Made by a program: the position numbers and the translations under genes. Below, one piece after another: positions 24,533 to 35,995 of a stretch of 64,000 nucleotides of DNA (positions are counted from its first letter, which is position 1; each line of letters opens with the position of its first letter). The stretch is from Colletotrichum lupini (taxonomy: Eukaryota > Ascomycota > Sordariomycetes > Glomerellales > Glomerellaceae): the NCBI RefSeq assembly GCF_023278565.1, contig NC_064677.1, forward strand, positions 2,666,001 through 2,730,000. Direction: 5' to 3'. A model generated the notes under the pieces. The model saw only the letters and a program-made list of their open reading frames with translations, searched no databases and was not told where the DNA came from.

Positions 24533-26202
24533 ATGGCGCACTCTTCTCCTTCGCGGAGAAGCCAGCACGATAGCAACATCAAGTCAAGCCCCGAACGAGG
24601 CTTCACAGCAGATTTTCTCTCCGAGAATCGTAATTCAGAGCTGAGCCATCGCGATGCCCTCGCCGCTGCCCAGCTCGAGCACGAGCGTGTTCGCCTCGCC
24701 GCTTTGAGGGTCTATGAGGTCCACCAATTGCAGGAGGAAAAGCAAAGGTTGGAAGCTGAGCAACGGAGGATAGCACAGCTACAAAAAGAGGAAGAAAATC
24801 GCCTCAAGGCAGAAGCAGCAGTGCGCGCCGAGCAAGAGAGGCTGAGAGAGCTCAAGGCCAAGCAGATTCCTCAACTCCCTCCCGAACCCGTACCTGAACC
24901 GCCCAAGCCGGAGCCGAAGAAGTCGCAAGAATCTCAGGTCAATGGCACAACGGCGGCCAAAGCCGAGCCCGCTGCTGTGCCGCCGGCCGCACCAAAGCCA
25001 GCCCCCTTGACAACCGCTACGACATCAGCTCTCCCAGCCGCGAAGGCACCTACTGCAGCGCCTTCACAAGCACCCGCACAGATCGTTGCTACGCCGTCAA
25101 CCCAATCCAATGGTTTCCTCACGAAGCCCGCAGCAGCGCCTTCAGCCCCGAAGCCCGCTGTTCAGCCTGCCGCGCCTGCACCAGTGCCAGCTCAACCGAC
25201 TGTTGACAGGTACACCCAGATACACCAAGCTCTCAAGAAGCTGCGAAAGGACGTCGAAGCCCTGTCGAAACAGCCTGGGAATCCATTGAAGGGCAAGTTG
25301 GGAGAAATGCGGAGACAAATCAGGAAGTCTATTGGGCAGCTGACTGCTGGCAAAGGAGCAAACGCGCAACCCGTAAGTCTGGTCTTGTTGGTGTCACAAG
25401 ACAAATGCTAACGATGTCTTAGCTTGCCACGATCAATGCCGCACTGCGCGAATCTCTCGGCGGCCAGGTCCCGTCACCTCTAATCGACGCAAGCATATAC
25501 GTGCAGCAAAACAGGGAGCCAGCCGAAGGCGCTGTTAACAACGGACCGCAGCTACCGGCCCTGTTCATATACCTCCTCAACATCCTCTCCAAGGCGATCA
25601 TCCAGCAATTCTCCAACGAAGGCGGCGCGAACCCAAAGTCGGCCGAGCCGGTCGGCATCGTAACGGCGCAAATCTTCTCCAACAAGGACTACCACTGGCG
25701 CGGCGGCTCCATGATCGACATCCTCATCGCCAAATTCCGCGTGGCCTGCCCCGTCCTTTTCGGCTCTAGAGGCAGCGACAAGACGGAGGGCGGCCGCAGA
25801 GCCATTGGCTGGAAGAAGGAAAACGGCAACTGGGTGCCCGAGCAGGCGCACAACGACAGGATGACGGGTCTCGGCGCCGGCTTCGCGGCCATTGCGCTCC
25901 GGGACTTCAGCAAGGCGTCCAAGACGAACCCTTACCCGCCGACAAACTACTGGAAGGCCATGGCGCAGATTGTCAACTCGCCGCCGCAGCTCGTCTCCAA
26001 CACGCAGTACGTGGTGCTCAAGTCCATGATTGACGGTCACGAACAGCGCTTCATCAACTTTTACGGCAACGCTGCCGTCGCGGCCCTCAGGATGGCGTTG
26101 GTGGAGTTTCCTAAGAGAGCCCCTCCGGGGGCCACGGCCGCGCAGGCGTTGCAGGTCCTAGGCGACGTTTTGAGACGAGACTCTGGGTTAGATGTGGCAT
26201 AG
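24533..26202 (+). CDS. GLE1: GLE1 mRNA-export factor (2 exons, 539 aa)
   Basis: Exons are 24533-25372 and 25423-26202, with a 50-bp phase-0 intron (donor GTAAGT, branch GCTAAC, acceptor TTAG). GLE1 sits at the cytoplasmic face of the nuclear pore. With inositol hexakisphosphate it activates the DEAD-box ATPase Dbp5 to strip proteins from exported mRNA. The N-terminal part (residues 35-115) is a highly charged coiled coil (LEHERVRLAALRVYEVHQLQ). A low-complexity Ala/Pro/Lys linker follows (about 115-220), and then the GLE1-like domain: DRYTQIHQALKKLRKDVEAL, LYIL-type helices such as ALFIYLLNILSKAIIQQFSN, and the hallmark VGIVTAQIFSNKDYHWRGGS. I chose ATG 24533 (MAHSSPS) because its context ACCATGGCG is near ideal. 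An ATG-like start 12 bases upstream would only add MRPT. The length matches fungal orthologues. Confidence 0.93.
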
Positions 26203-26751
26203 ATGGTGGGGGGAGGAAACAAAAGCCAAGGTAGACGAATTACCTTTTGTACACATACATGAGAGGCATGGGTTGCCAATATTGGGGAAGTGCTTTCAAG
26301 GGGGTACACATACTATGGCGTTTCTGGACATCCTGGCATGGGGGTGCTTATACACCTAAAAGAACCAAAACAGCAAGACTTCACAATGACTTGCGATGAG
26401 CACGGGGTCTGGGCTTTGGTTTGGCTCATCCATTGAAGCAAGTTGGGGCGGTCTGCTAGGGGAGGATACAAAGACACGTACTCTAGACATTGCGTATCGT
26501 GAGTTGGATGACTGAGATCTATCATAGCCCCCAGATGAAAGGCTCTCAAAGTAGTAAAAGACAAAAAACTTCATTGACAATAATTCCAAACACGCTCCAT
26601 AAACTCCCAAACCCTCATTTCAAAGAGAAACGGCATTTCGCCATCACTCTTCCCTTTTTTGTCGTCTTCTAATGATTCCCACATCCCTCCAGCCATCCAT
26701 CATTACTTCGGTCTCGCCGGGCAGCAATCCAATGACACTCTCCCCTTTTTT
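26203..26751. other. Convergent 3' region of GLE1 and the SNARE gene
   Basis: The two genes end towards each other here. The stretch should carry both 3' untranslated regions. No further gene or structured RNA is apparent. Confidence 0.6.
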
Positions 26752-27634
26752 TTACAAAATCAACAACAAAATAAGCAACAAGATCAGCACAAAAATGAGC
26801 ACGGCGATGCAGCAGCTACTCAGCCGGTCCTCGTTGTGCCGCATCACGTACTGTAGCTTCGCCACGCCCGTCTGCAGCCGCCCGCCCACGCGGTCCGCGA
26901 CGCCGTCCACGACCTCGAGCATCTCCCTCTGCTCCTCGAGCTCGCGGCCCATGTCGTCCGCCTGCCGCCGCAGGTTGCCCACGGTGCGGAACACGCCGTC
27001 CAGGTGGCCGTCCTGCTCGCGCATCATCTCGAGCTGCTGCTGCTGCTCGAACTCGGCCGCGTAGTCGTCGTCGTCGTCGTCGTCGTGGTCTCCGTGGTGG
27101 CCGTCGCCTATGGCGAAGGAGCTCGGATCGGGGAGGTCCGAGTTTGCGGCTGAGGATTTGCCCTTGCCTCCTGCCGCTGTTGCTGCGCCGAGCTTTTTGG
27201 CGAGCTCCTCGCGCATGTCTTCTACTTCGCCGCCGACATCTTGAACTAGCCTCTTGCGCCGCGTGATTTCTGGGCCGGAGAGGCCAAAGGCTGTGGGGTC
27301 GGATTCGACGGCCTTGACGGACTCGACGAGGTCGGCAAGGTCTTCGGCTAGGGAGGCGAGGGCGGATTCGAGGTCGGCGCGGGCGGAGGCGAGTTCGGGG
27401 GAGGTTGGGGAGGTTGAGAGGGAGCGGATGCGTAGGTAGGATGTGAATAGGGGTCTGGTTGAGTCCAGTTGGGCGAGGACGTCTCTGTTTTGTGCGTTCT
27501 TGGTCAGTAATTTTGGTTCAGAGGTGATAGTTAGAGGAAGGATGCATAGTGGTATGTGGTTGGATGCGAAAGGGATGCGATGCGTACTGTTGAACTTGGA
27601 GGAAGGGATCCTCTTCGTTGGCGGAAGACATCAT
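26752..27634 (-). CDS. TLG1: Tlg1-type Qc-SNARE (2 exons, 259 aa)
   Basis: Exons are 27634-27588 and 27484-26752 with a 103-bp intron; the join reads DPFLQVQQDVLAQLDSTRPLF. This is a syntaxin-6/Tlg1-like t-SNARE of the trans-Golgi and early endosome, where it helps fuse retrograde vesicles from endosomes. The N-terminal half is the three-helix syntaxin-6 domain (SYLRIRSLSTSPTSPELASA, SLAEDLADLVESVKAVE). An acidic low-complexity linker with a run of aspartates follows. The SNARE helix starts at HLDGVFRTVGNLRRQADDM and has the zero-layer Gln in ELEEQREML. The protein ends in a hydrophobic anchor (CCIAVLIFVLILLLILLLIL) with no residues after it, so it is tail-anchored. Two consecutive ATGs (27634 and 27631) are possible starts. 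It shares a divergent 674-bp promoter with the methyltransferase gene on its right. The alternative name is a generic syntaxin-8-like Qc-SNARE, but the N-terminal fit favours Tlg1. Confidence 0.85.
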
Positions 27635-28308
27635 CCTGGCGAAGGGTTGAAAAGGCGCATCCGCGGACGCATTGGCTTGCGGTTAGGATCTCTTCACAAA
27701 GGATGTGGTTTCTAACCAAAAATTGCAGCTTGGTCCTAGGGTATTGAAGGAGCGAATGCCTATCGTCGAGGCGGAATTGGCGATCTGTAGTCAATCTAGG
27801 TACCCTGTTAGGTAAACGCGGCCTGGGATGACGTTTGCGCGTCTGGCGGCCGGCCGGGTCGGGTGGGTGCGAGCTACCTTTACGGACACGGCTACCTCCC
27901 GTCCCCGTCTTCCATAGGTGTCCACTTTTGCAGGTCACTGGTGGTCGCAGCTTCGGGGAAGTGTAAGGGTACTTCCGGAGATTCTTCGGCACGTTCGAGC
28001 ATTCCTCACCGAGACAATGCACGTCACCGAAGACCCCTGCTCGACCTCTCGGTGTGCCCCTCATTCACCGAGAAAAATTCCCCTCCATTGACAATTTAAT
28101 GTAAGTGGGATTTTCACAACCGCCATTTACAACTCCACATGCTCGCTCACTCCCGTACGAAGCTCTCACCATCTTTCACTGAGCCACTCACTGAATCTTA
28201 CTCATGCTCTTTGATTTATCGAATATTTACAAATCACTCAACTCAGGGAAGAGTCACCTGCGCACGCAAGAAACACATCATTAAAAGCGCCTCAAACTGA
28301 GAAAAAAG
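27635..28308. promoter_or_regulatory. Bidirectional promoter between the SNARE and methyltransferase genes
   Basis: The two start codons face away from each other and are 674 bp apart. The stretch contains no supportable coding sequence, so it must serve both genes. No specific factor site stands out. Confidence 0.5.
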
Positions 28309-30129
28309 ATGATACCAGAAAAGCCCCTCCCCTGCTCAGACGAGTTCCCCTCGCCAGAAGCCTACGTCGAGGAGCTCCTCGAATTTGCCACAACCACAGA
28401 CATCTTCCAAATCCTCTGCGGTGGCGTCCACGTCCTCGACTTCTTCACAAACGAAAGGGGCCTCTTCTCCCAGATCCTTCCTCAGGAATGGCAACCCTTC
28501 CTTCTCTCCTACGGCACTGACGCCCTCCTGGACCTCCTCATGCGAGATGACCTCGATAACTTGCCATTAGACGCCATGACAGTCGCCCCGCCAGAGAGTT
28601 TCCTGAACTACATTCGCAGCATCCGCAAGCTCTCTCTTCGCAGGACATTCTCCCCCACCACGTCTGAGAGTAAACCCCCGCCAAAGCTCTCCCGCTCCGT
28701 CGCCGTCGGCATGAAGCCCAAGAAAGTCCACGAGGTGGCCCATTTTGCGCGCTACGTTGACTCTCTTGCCGGCTCAATCGCCTCACGCTGGGGAAAGGAG
28801 ACGACGCATTTCGTGGATTTCGGTAGCGGGCAAAACTACCTCGGCCGTACCCTCGCGCTGCCCCCTTACAACCGCCACGTCGTCGCCGTCGAGGGCCGCG
28901 AGCACAAAATTGACGGCGCAAAGGGGCTCGACGTGCTCTCCGGCCTGGCGAGCAAGGAGGTCGTCATGCGCAACAAGAAGCTGTGGCTGCAGATGCAGGC
29001 TGACAGGCTCGGTACTGACGTTGTCAAGAAGGCACCCGCGAAAGCCTCGCCCGACGCCGCAGCGGCAGCAGAGGACTTTGATTTCAGGCCCATCAAGGAG
29101 CTTGAGCCGCGATACAACCGCGCGCTGGGGAAGGGCTCCGTATCGTACGTGGTCGGCAGGCTCGAGAGCGGCGACCTGACCGAAGTCATTGGACGCATCG
29201 AAAAGGAGGTACTCCCGGAGGAATCATCCCAGGACCTCAAAATGATGGCCGTCTCGATCCACTCGTGCGGAAACCTCTCTCACTACGGCATCCGCTCGCT
29301 TGTCATGAACCCGGCCATTCACTCTGTCGCCATCGTGGGCTGCTGCTACAACCTGCTCACGGAAAAGCTCGGCCCGCCGACCTACAAGCTGGCCGGGTAC
29401 GCCCGCCCCAGTCTGCAGGCCCTCAACGGCCGCGTCGTGCGCGAATCGGCGAGGCGGGACCCGGAGGGTTTCCCCCTGAGCGAGACGCTTTCCGGGTACA
29501 AGGGACACGGGGTGCGGATGAACATCACGGCGAGGATGATGGCGTGTCAGGCGCCGCAGAACTGGACGCAGCCCGAGAGCGACGACTTCTTCACGCGTCA
29601 TTTGTTCCGCGCGGTGCTGCAAAAGATTTTCCTCGACCGCGGTGTCATTTCAAAGGTCTACCACCGCGATGCTGCCGCCGAAACCGGCACGGAAGGCAAA
29701 GAAACCTCAAACCAGACGGAAGAGGAGAGGGAATCCCCCTTTAACACCTCCACGAACCCCGTCATCATCGGCTCCCTCCGAAAAGCGTGCTACAAGTCCC
29801 TCAAGGACTACGTCCGCGGTGCCGTCGCCAAGCTGACGACGAACCGCGAGTACAGCCAGTACAGCAACGTGATCCGCGACAAGATGGCGAATATGACGGA
29901 CGAGGAGATTGAAGTGTACGAAAGAGAGTACGCCTCCCGCAAGAAGGAGGTCGCGGCCGTGTGGAGTCTCATGGCTTTCAGCGCCACTGTCGTCGAGTCC
30001 CTCATCGTCACGGACCGCTGGCTTTTCTTGAAGGAGCACGACGACCTCGTCCGAGACTGCTGGGTTGAGACTGTGTTTGATTACGCCGAGAGCCCGCGAA
30101 ATATGGTGGTTGTGGGTATCAAGAAATAA
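28309..30129 (+). CDS. METTL25/RRNAD1-like methyltransferase-domain protein (606 aa)
   Basis: This is a single-exon gene of 606 codons. The product belongs to the Methyltransf_32 group that includes human METTL25 and METTL25B (RRNAD1), predicted S-adenosylmethionine-dependent methyltransferases whose substrate is unsettled. The hallmark KKVHEVAHFARYVDSL lies near residue 145. The AdoMet-binding motif I is HFVDFGSGQNYLGRTLA near residues 167-183, ending the first strand in an Asp. Motif II is VVAVEGREHKIDGAKGL. A family signature follows (MAVSIHSCGNLSHYGIRSL, then VAIVGCCYNLLTEKLG). A helical C-terminal half contains two basic, coiled-coil-prone stretches. No signal or membrane segment is present. 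The start (AAAAAAGATGATACC) is the first ATG of the frame, and the length is usual for fungal members. The family call is firm; the substrate is unknown. Confidence 0.87.
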   Translation: MIPEKPLPCSDEFPSPEAYVEELLEFATTTDIFQILCGGVHVLDFFTNERGLFSQILPQEWQPFLLSYGTDALLDLLMRDDLDNLPLDAMTVAPPESFLNYIRSIRKLSLRRTFSPTTSESKPPPKLSRSVAVGMKPKKVHEVAHFARYVDSLAGSIASRWGKETTHFVDFGSGQNYLGRTLALPPYNRHVVAVEGREHKIDGAKGLDVLSGLASKEVVMRNKKLWLQMQADRLGTDVVKKAPAKASPDAAAAAEDFDFRPIKELEPRYNRALGKGSVSYVVGRLESGDLTEVIGRIEKEVLPEESSQDLKMMAVSIHSCGNLSHYGIRSLVMNPAIHSVAIVGCCYNLLTEKLGPPTYKLAGYARPSLQALNGRVVRESARRDPEGFPLSETLSGYKGHGVRMNITARMMACQAPQNWTQPESDDFFTRHLFRAVLQKIFLDRGVISKVYHRDAAAETGTEGKETSNQTEEERESPFNTSTNPVIIGSLRKACYKSLKDYVRGAVAKLTTNREYSQYSNVIRDKMANMTDEEIEVYEREYASRKKEVAAVWSLMAFSATVVESLIVTDRWLFLKEHDDLVRDCWVETVFDYAESPRNMVVVGIKK

Positions 30130-31149
30130 GCAGGAGAAACCGAGGGGATGATGCTCGTTTTATCTATCTGGAATTTGGTCTGCCGTGTGCCGGGTTTGGC
30201 TATAATGCCCTCCGTGGCCGGTTCTCATGGAGACATACATTCTCGGCGGGGATTGCTTCGAGCAAGAGCATCAAAGACTGCTGGAAAGTGGCCTATCAGA
30301 ACCGAAGGAGTCGCCCGGGGTCAACTGCATGTGGCAACGTCACCCACCAATGGCCGCGTACTACCGTCTCGGCAGGAGCTTGGTATGCCCACGGGGAAAG
30401 AGCAAGAAGACATAGTCCTCTTCTCCATCCCCAGGTCTGTACCACACAGTCAGCACCACAACGACATCGAGCACGTTGTTCAGCGGCTTTCGGAGATATA
30501 TCCGTTGGACTTCGGTACACGGCCGACGCCGACAAGGATATATACAATAGAAGGCTCATGCCGCGTCCGTATAGTCAGTCACTGCGGCAAGCGGACAATT
30601 CGCGGGCGTCGCTTTGTCCCCCGAGAGAGTCGACGTCATGCAACTCTTCCGTCAGTTGTGTGGTAATGACAAGTCAACTGACGGGCACAAGTCCTCTCAC
30701 ACTCATAGACAAAAGAAAAACAAGCGGAGCCAACAATCCCAGCCATATGCTCGTAGGGCATTATTCATGCAGAAATTCCTCACGACAAGTCATCTAGACA
30801 GACCTAAGAAACCCTGGATGGGCCAGAGATACATAGCTGTTACCATATGTGATGGTTGGGGAATGTGGACTATCATAGCGTGCCGCAAGTCTTTCCCTTG
30901 GACATTGATAATTCTTCGACCTATGCTCGAGAGTGATGCGAGATGCATTGGCTTTTACACTTTATTCTACGTCGTCGCTCACGCAACATATTTCCAGACA
31001 GACACCGGGGTCTTACCGCAGGCTTCGTTCACGCAGCTACCATTTGCGCAAGGACAGTAACGGATGCATATGTCTAAGCTAACGTTCCTCCCATAATTTA
31101 ACTAACGAGCTCATCCTCCAGCCCTGGCTCCGACCCAACTTCGTAGGAT
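30130..31149. other. 1 kb convergent intergenic stretch
   Basis: This lies between the stop codons of the methyltransferase gene and the small 100-aa gene. It holds their 3' ends. I find no gene, repeat or structured RNA here. Confidence 0.5.
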
Positions 31150-31507
31150 TCACACAATCGCAACTGCGAAGGTACCATTCTCCTGAGATGTTACATTTGC
31201 CGTTCTACCAGCCCCATTCACGCCAAGAGTGAAAGCGGCATGTGGGTTACCTCCTGGGTTTAACTTGATTTCGAAGGGAACTGGGAATTATGTCAGATGA
31301 TCGATATCGCTCTAGTAGCACATTTCTGAGCTTACCCTGGGTAGCTGCAAGGTCAAAAGTTTTGAGCTTGGAATCATTGATGTCGACTTTGAACGTCTTG
31401 GTGCCAGTTGAAGCTCCGTCCGGGTAGCTAATGGTGTATTCTTGAGTAGATCCGGACGATCCAGACCCGGACCTATTGAGAACAGAAATGTTGTATGTGT
31501 TTGTCAT
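31150..31507 (-). CDS. Small uncharacterised protein (2 exons, 100 aa)
   Basis: Exons are 31507-31336 and 31280-31150, with a 55-bp intron (donor GTAAGC, branch CTGAC, acceptor CCCAG); total 101 codons with the stop. I do not recognise a named domain. The protein starts MTNTYNISVLNRSGSGSSG, alternates polar and hydrophobic residues, and ends FAVAIV, so it is probably a small beta-rich protein. There is no signal peptide or membrane segment. The opening resembles the start of the 235-aa protein at 34,451 (a short strand, then N-x-S/T-x-G or N-E-S), and such starts recur in a poorly described group of fungal cytosolic proteins. The frame stays open 30 codons upstream (ATG at 31,597), but that extension is Pro/His-rich and unlike a domain, so I prefer the inner ATG. 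The correct splice frame and sensible second exon argue that the gene is real. Confidence 0.6.
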
Positions 31508-34450
31508 GTTTGTAAGGCTTGTCGTAGGAGGATGATGCGTATTGCGAGGGCTGCGAAACTGTACTTTGAATGAGCCAAGGAATCTGGAAAAATGCAAACA
31601 ACCGAGAGGATGTTATATATGTGTATCGCAAGAGGATATGAAAAAGCAGAGTATGGCTTTCAGAGCTACCAAACCCTGCTACCGTGTGGGCAAAATGTCA
31701 ATTGAGCATAACACCGAAACTTGTGAGCCCTCATCACAGTCCGTGGGTGGAAATTTTTGACGCAGCCAGTCTCCGTTCTCGGAAAAGTTGACATCAGCCA
31801 GCCACTATTTTCAGCTTCTACATCAAACATTGAACAAGTCACGGCTCTTTAGCGTGGCTTCTTCTTGCGCCTGTCAACAATCTGTGATGATCGTCAAGCT
31901 ACTGTCACGACTGACAGGTAATAAGCGACAACTGGATTGCGGCCGCATTCGTTCAGACGTTGTCATCGAACCCAACAGGCCAAACCAGTCAGCAGATGCG
32001 AGGCCGTCTGGATCATGTTCTGTGGCTGCCATGTGGTCTGATCTTGAAGCGTTCAGCTAGCCTCAGAAACTCAGAAAGACTTTTACTTGACTATAACTGG
32101 TCTATAAGCAGAGTGTAGTTGTAGACTCCTTTCCACAAGCTTTGTGAGGGGGTTGATGGGACATGGTCAGCGGTCACTATATGCAGCGACAGGCACATAC
32201 AACAGAGAGGTACTCCTGCTCACAAGACGCCCACGAAACGTTGGCAGGCTAACAATGCTTCTTCGGATCCTGTCCAACGAGGTTGACTTTACTCCGTGTG
32301 CGACTTCCTCAGGCGGTATATTTAGCCACTCCTTGTTAAGACACCATTCAGTGTGGCTACCATCAGCCCGCCGGATGCATCTCTTGAGAGATGCGCTTGA
32401 TCTCACTGTGGTACGTTATTTGAAGGTTGCCAAAAAACAGCAGGTCACGGCCATGCCCTAACTACTCTAGCAGCTCACGACGCTGGAATATGACACCAAG
32501 GTAACTTATGTATGGACGTTGAGGGATGGACGCCCTATGATATAGCGACTCGAGGTGTAGGAAGCATAGCTGAAGATAGAATAACGATAGCATATCGTAA
32601 CATTGGAGTAGTTGGTAATAGTAACGTCGATTCGATGATTACTGGCAGCCAAAATTACAGTAATAGATCTCGTCAATCACTCTCTCGAGACTCAGGACAC
32701 TGATATCTCACCTGTCAATATCCATAGACCCCTTCAACCTTGGGGTGCGGCGGATATGGGTTTGTCACTTTTAATCATTCAAGCGTGCTAAACTTGATGG
32801 AGGCCAGAGGAAGAGGCGCACCTCGCTCAGCCCAAATCCGTCATTGGAACGGATGACGGTGGCGATTAGCAAGAATCTACATTACGCTTTAGGATTACAT
32901 GTCAATTGATATGCATGATGAGCACTGCATACGATCATGATTGGGCAAATTGCGGTGATCCCATTCAGCTGAAACTTGACTTTTCCACCGTTCGATCACG
33001 TCCGACTACCAGAAAGGTTAGTGCAGCACTACAAAAACTTCGGCACGGCTCGTAGTGCGGGGCAGTGAGAGACAACGTTACACATGACTGTCGACCAGCT
33101 AGCCACGACCCACGTTCTAGCTCGGATTATTAGTAAAGATTACTGTCTTTGGAAAGACTGTCTTGGTTCGACTTGAAGGCTTTAGAATGTCTTTGACGAG
33201 ACGACATTGGATCATTAACATATCCAGGACAAGAACTCGCCCACTATCATGGGTATAGCTAGGGCCGTACATACGTGTCCAGCTGGATATTCATCCGTTT
33301 TGGGGTTGGGTAGTGACCCCAGTCACTGGGGAGACCACAACAAGGGCTAAGGCTTTGCAGCTTCGTATACACTATCTCAATTACTATTAAAAACTGGTTT
33401 TAAATAGAGATAGGCGGAAGATTGGAGTTCATTAAAGGACTCGAATCTCGGCATGCTATTCATCCTCAATCTATATCCATAATATTCCTTCTTTCCTACA
33501 TTAGAATGCGACATCAAATGTGACGTGATGTTTAGGATTGTTGTTTTTACTCAATGCGGAATTCCTGCATTAAATGCCCATGCGTTAACTTTCATCCTGC
33601 TCTGTCTCACTCAGCTATTAGGAGCTGTCAATACGACACACAAATCTAGTGTCCGGTGGGATATCCTTGGAGGCTTCACGCGTTCTGATGGTTCAGGTTC
33701 GCCTCAGAATGAGGTACTATCACGATGTGATCTTAGTATTGTATAATCCTGAAGCAGAAGATACAATAGCGAGTCAGACATACATACACGGGTTTTTAGG
33801 CACTACGTCCGCAGTATGGAGGGTCTGCTCCGAGACATTTACTATGCGTTGTTTCCCAAAACCTTCGAAGTGTCGTACGGAACTGGACCGGCTCGCTGCC
33901 AGCGGCCTCATGAAAACTATAAGTGGTATGCCGAGCTGAAAGATCCTACTGTCACTGTTTTCAGACTGTCTAGCCTGCATCCATCCACCGGCTGACCCTA
34001 CACCTGACACTCGACTTCTGTCTGGCCATATTTGTTCCCATCACATTGTGGCTAGCTGAGAGTGTTGCTGTATGCATCCTCAATTCAACTCTGTCTGATT
34101 GCGAGACGTGATTGTTAGGCATGTCTGCGCATCGTGTCCGAGGCTGAGTTTGCTCGTGTGCCTAGATGTAGGCTGAGCAAGGCTAGTATTCGATGCGTGC
34201 ATTCTAACTGCCCGTACGTGAGATGTTTGCGATCAAGGCTTTCAATCGATACTATACACCCACAGAAGGTCTACGATATCGACATACAGGCACACAAAAC
34301 TGTACTAGACAAAAGAATGGATATTTGAAGGCTCTGTGGACCTCGCTCAATTCACAATTCGCATCCTCCATCTTCCATCAAGTTCATCTCCCGAGTTTCC
34401 AATCAACAATCTCCTATTAAAAACACCTACACTATCAACTGCTTCTCATC
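31508..34450. other. 2.9 kb gene-poor stretch between two small genes
   Basis: This divergent stretch separates the 100-aa and 235-aa protein genes. Composition becomes more AT-rich between about 32,500 and 34,400, with no RIP saturation. A short frame at 32,422-32,700 looks faintly like an ankyrin repeat and is listed separately. Otherwise I see only short overlapping open frames. Confidence 0.5.
32422..32702 (+). pseudogene. Possible relic of an ankyrin-like coding sequence
   Basis: One frame reads through about 90 codons with a single TGA. It contains DVEGWTPYDIAT, which resembles the core of an ankyrin repeat (D-x-x-G-x-T-P-L-x-x-A). The upstream part (HGHALTTLAAHDAGI) is only loosely similar. 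There is no start or flanking repeat unit. It may be a decayed fragment of an ankyrin or STAND-type gene, or chance. Confidence 0.2.
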
Positions 34451-35267
34451 ATGGCCAACGTCAAGATCATCGTGAAGAACGAGAGCGACAAGGTCCAACA
34501 GTTTCTCATCTTCAACGAGAAGCCAACGTACTCCGAGTCAGTCGGCAAGGCCTGGACCAACGTCTGGGGCCGCTCGCCCGGCACGGCAGCCAAGCACGGC
34601 ACAACTCACTTCTCTATCGAGGAGCACTACTTTGCCGTGTGCGGCATGACCCCCGAGTCTTTGCGTACCGATCTGATTGTGAGCACGTCTGATTGGGACG
34701 AGGTGAAGCTAGGAACCAAGACGGGCAAGGGCACACTCGAGTGGCTGGATATTCAAGAGGGAGGTGCCGTCTTCGATAAGAACAAGATAGGAGAACTGGA
34801 AAAGGATGGTTCTTTCGGAATCGACACCGCCGCTTACGATTTGACCAAGTATGGTGAGCTCTCCTCTCTCTCTCTCTCTCTCTCTCTTCCCCTCTAGGTC
34901 GCTTCTGACCTCTGGTTGATCCACAATCGTATGGTGTGTATGTTGCTAAAAACAAAATTTAGAGCACGCCTTCTGTGGCCTCGGTATGAAGAGTCCGACT
35001 CCAGACCAGGGCGAAGTCTTGCCAGTCTCCGTCTGGCGGGCCGAGCCCAACCAAAAGTATCAGATCACTCCTAAGAGGATCTATTACATCTCGACCGGGA
35101 AATTCGTTCCTGGGAGGGTCGTAGACTTTGCCCAACTTGGAAAGACCGCGACTATCGACTTCACTGGTAGGAAGCAAAACGTCGCTACGGTGATCTACAA
35201 CAACGAACTTGACTTCCTTCCTGTGAAGTACACCTTTGACGATAACATGGCCGACGAGAATCACTAG
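34451..35267 (+). CDS. Uncharacterised fungal cytosolic protein (2 exons, 235 aa)
   Basis: Exons are 34451-34853 and 34963-35267 with a 109-bp phase-1 intron (donor GTGAGC, acceptor TTTAG) that contains a CT microsatellite. The joined frame is 236 codons with the stop. I know this type only as hypothetical proteins of ascomycetes. Recognisable stretches are the opening MANVKIIVKNESDKVQQFLI, then WTNVWGRSPGTAAKHGTTHF, EEHYFAVCGM, and in exon 2 PVSVWRAEPNQKYQITPKRI and YYISTGKFVPGRVVDF. It looks like an all-beta protein of two related halves, without signal peptide, membrane segment or catalytic motif. The ATG at 34451 (ATCATGGCC) has a good context. It lies just outside the RIP-degraded block, in the gene-poor compartment. 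The function cannot be given. Confidence 0.75.
34864..34887. repeat. CT microsatellite inside an intron
   Basis: About twelve CT units lie 10 bases after the 5' splice site of the intron of the 235-aa protein gene. This pyrimidine tract sits at the donor end, so it is not the tract that precedes the acceptor. Confidence 0.9.
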
Positions 35268-35962
35268 GGTCATGTTGGTACATGGTTGGACCTCTTGAAG
35301 AGAGGGATGATCTCATATCTATCATGGAATTCATCAAGGAGAGTCATGGCTGGCTAGGATCGACCGTGGGGTCGTGGGCTTGGTAGGACTGATAAATTGA
35401 CAATGAGATTGGCTAGTAGTGTCTAATGATAGCTGAAACAGGAAACAGAAGCAGCTCTTAATTCAACCTTACTTGCACATTTCTCGCAATAGGGTGAAAC
35501 GCCAGTGACAACAATGAGAAGGGACTCGGGAGTAGGGCAGGTGTGCCTCGGTGAACATTCGGTGATTTACAGCGTGGACAGCCTCACCCGTGGGTTGGAA
35601 CGACAACACTGGTATGAGTGGAGGACGATGGGACAGCCTAGTAGAACCGCGCCAAAGACCTCTCTGGTACTGCAGTACACGCGATATCGAACCATATTTC
35701 GAAATTTTCTTTCACATCCTTCGTTAGCCGCTGTTTGTCCCGCCGACGTTGAAGCTACCGAGTCTACATACTCCATAGTTGGCCAGAGCCTAGGTATAAG
35801 TCGGCAGACGCTATTCGAGGGACCAGGGGGTGGACAGTCATAGTCTGAGATAACGCCAAAACGTTTAGGCCCTTGGTGAGTCCCCTATCTGTAGATCTGG
35901 GAACGGGTACGATCTGCTCCGCAACACCAGAGATAAGTGAAAAAAGCACGGACGAACGGGGG
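35268..35962. other. Left border DNA of the AT-rich block
   Basis: This is normal-composition DNA between the 235-aa protein gene and the transposon end. I see no gene in it. The first half should hold the 3' untranslated region of the 235-aa gene. Confidence 0.5.
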
Positions 35963-35964
35963 TA

Positions 35965-35995
35965 CGGCAGACTACAAGAGGCACTCCGCTAAAAC
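35965..35995 (+). repeat. Left terminal inverted repeat
   Basis: This matches the reverse complement of 48902-48932 at 29 of 31 positions. TA precedes it. The two mismatches (ACTAC for ACTGC, CCGCT for CCGCC) are both RIP-type transitions. Confidence 0.85.
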
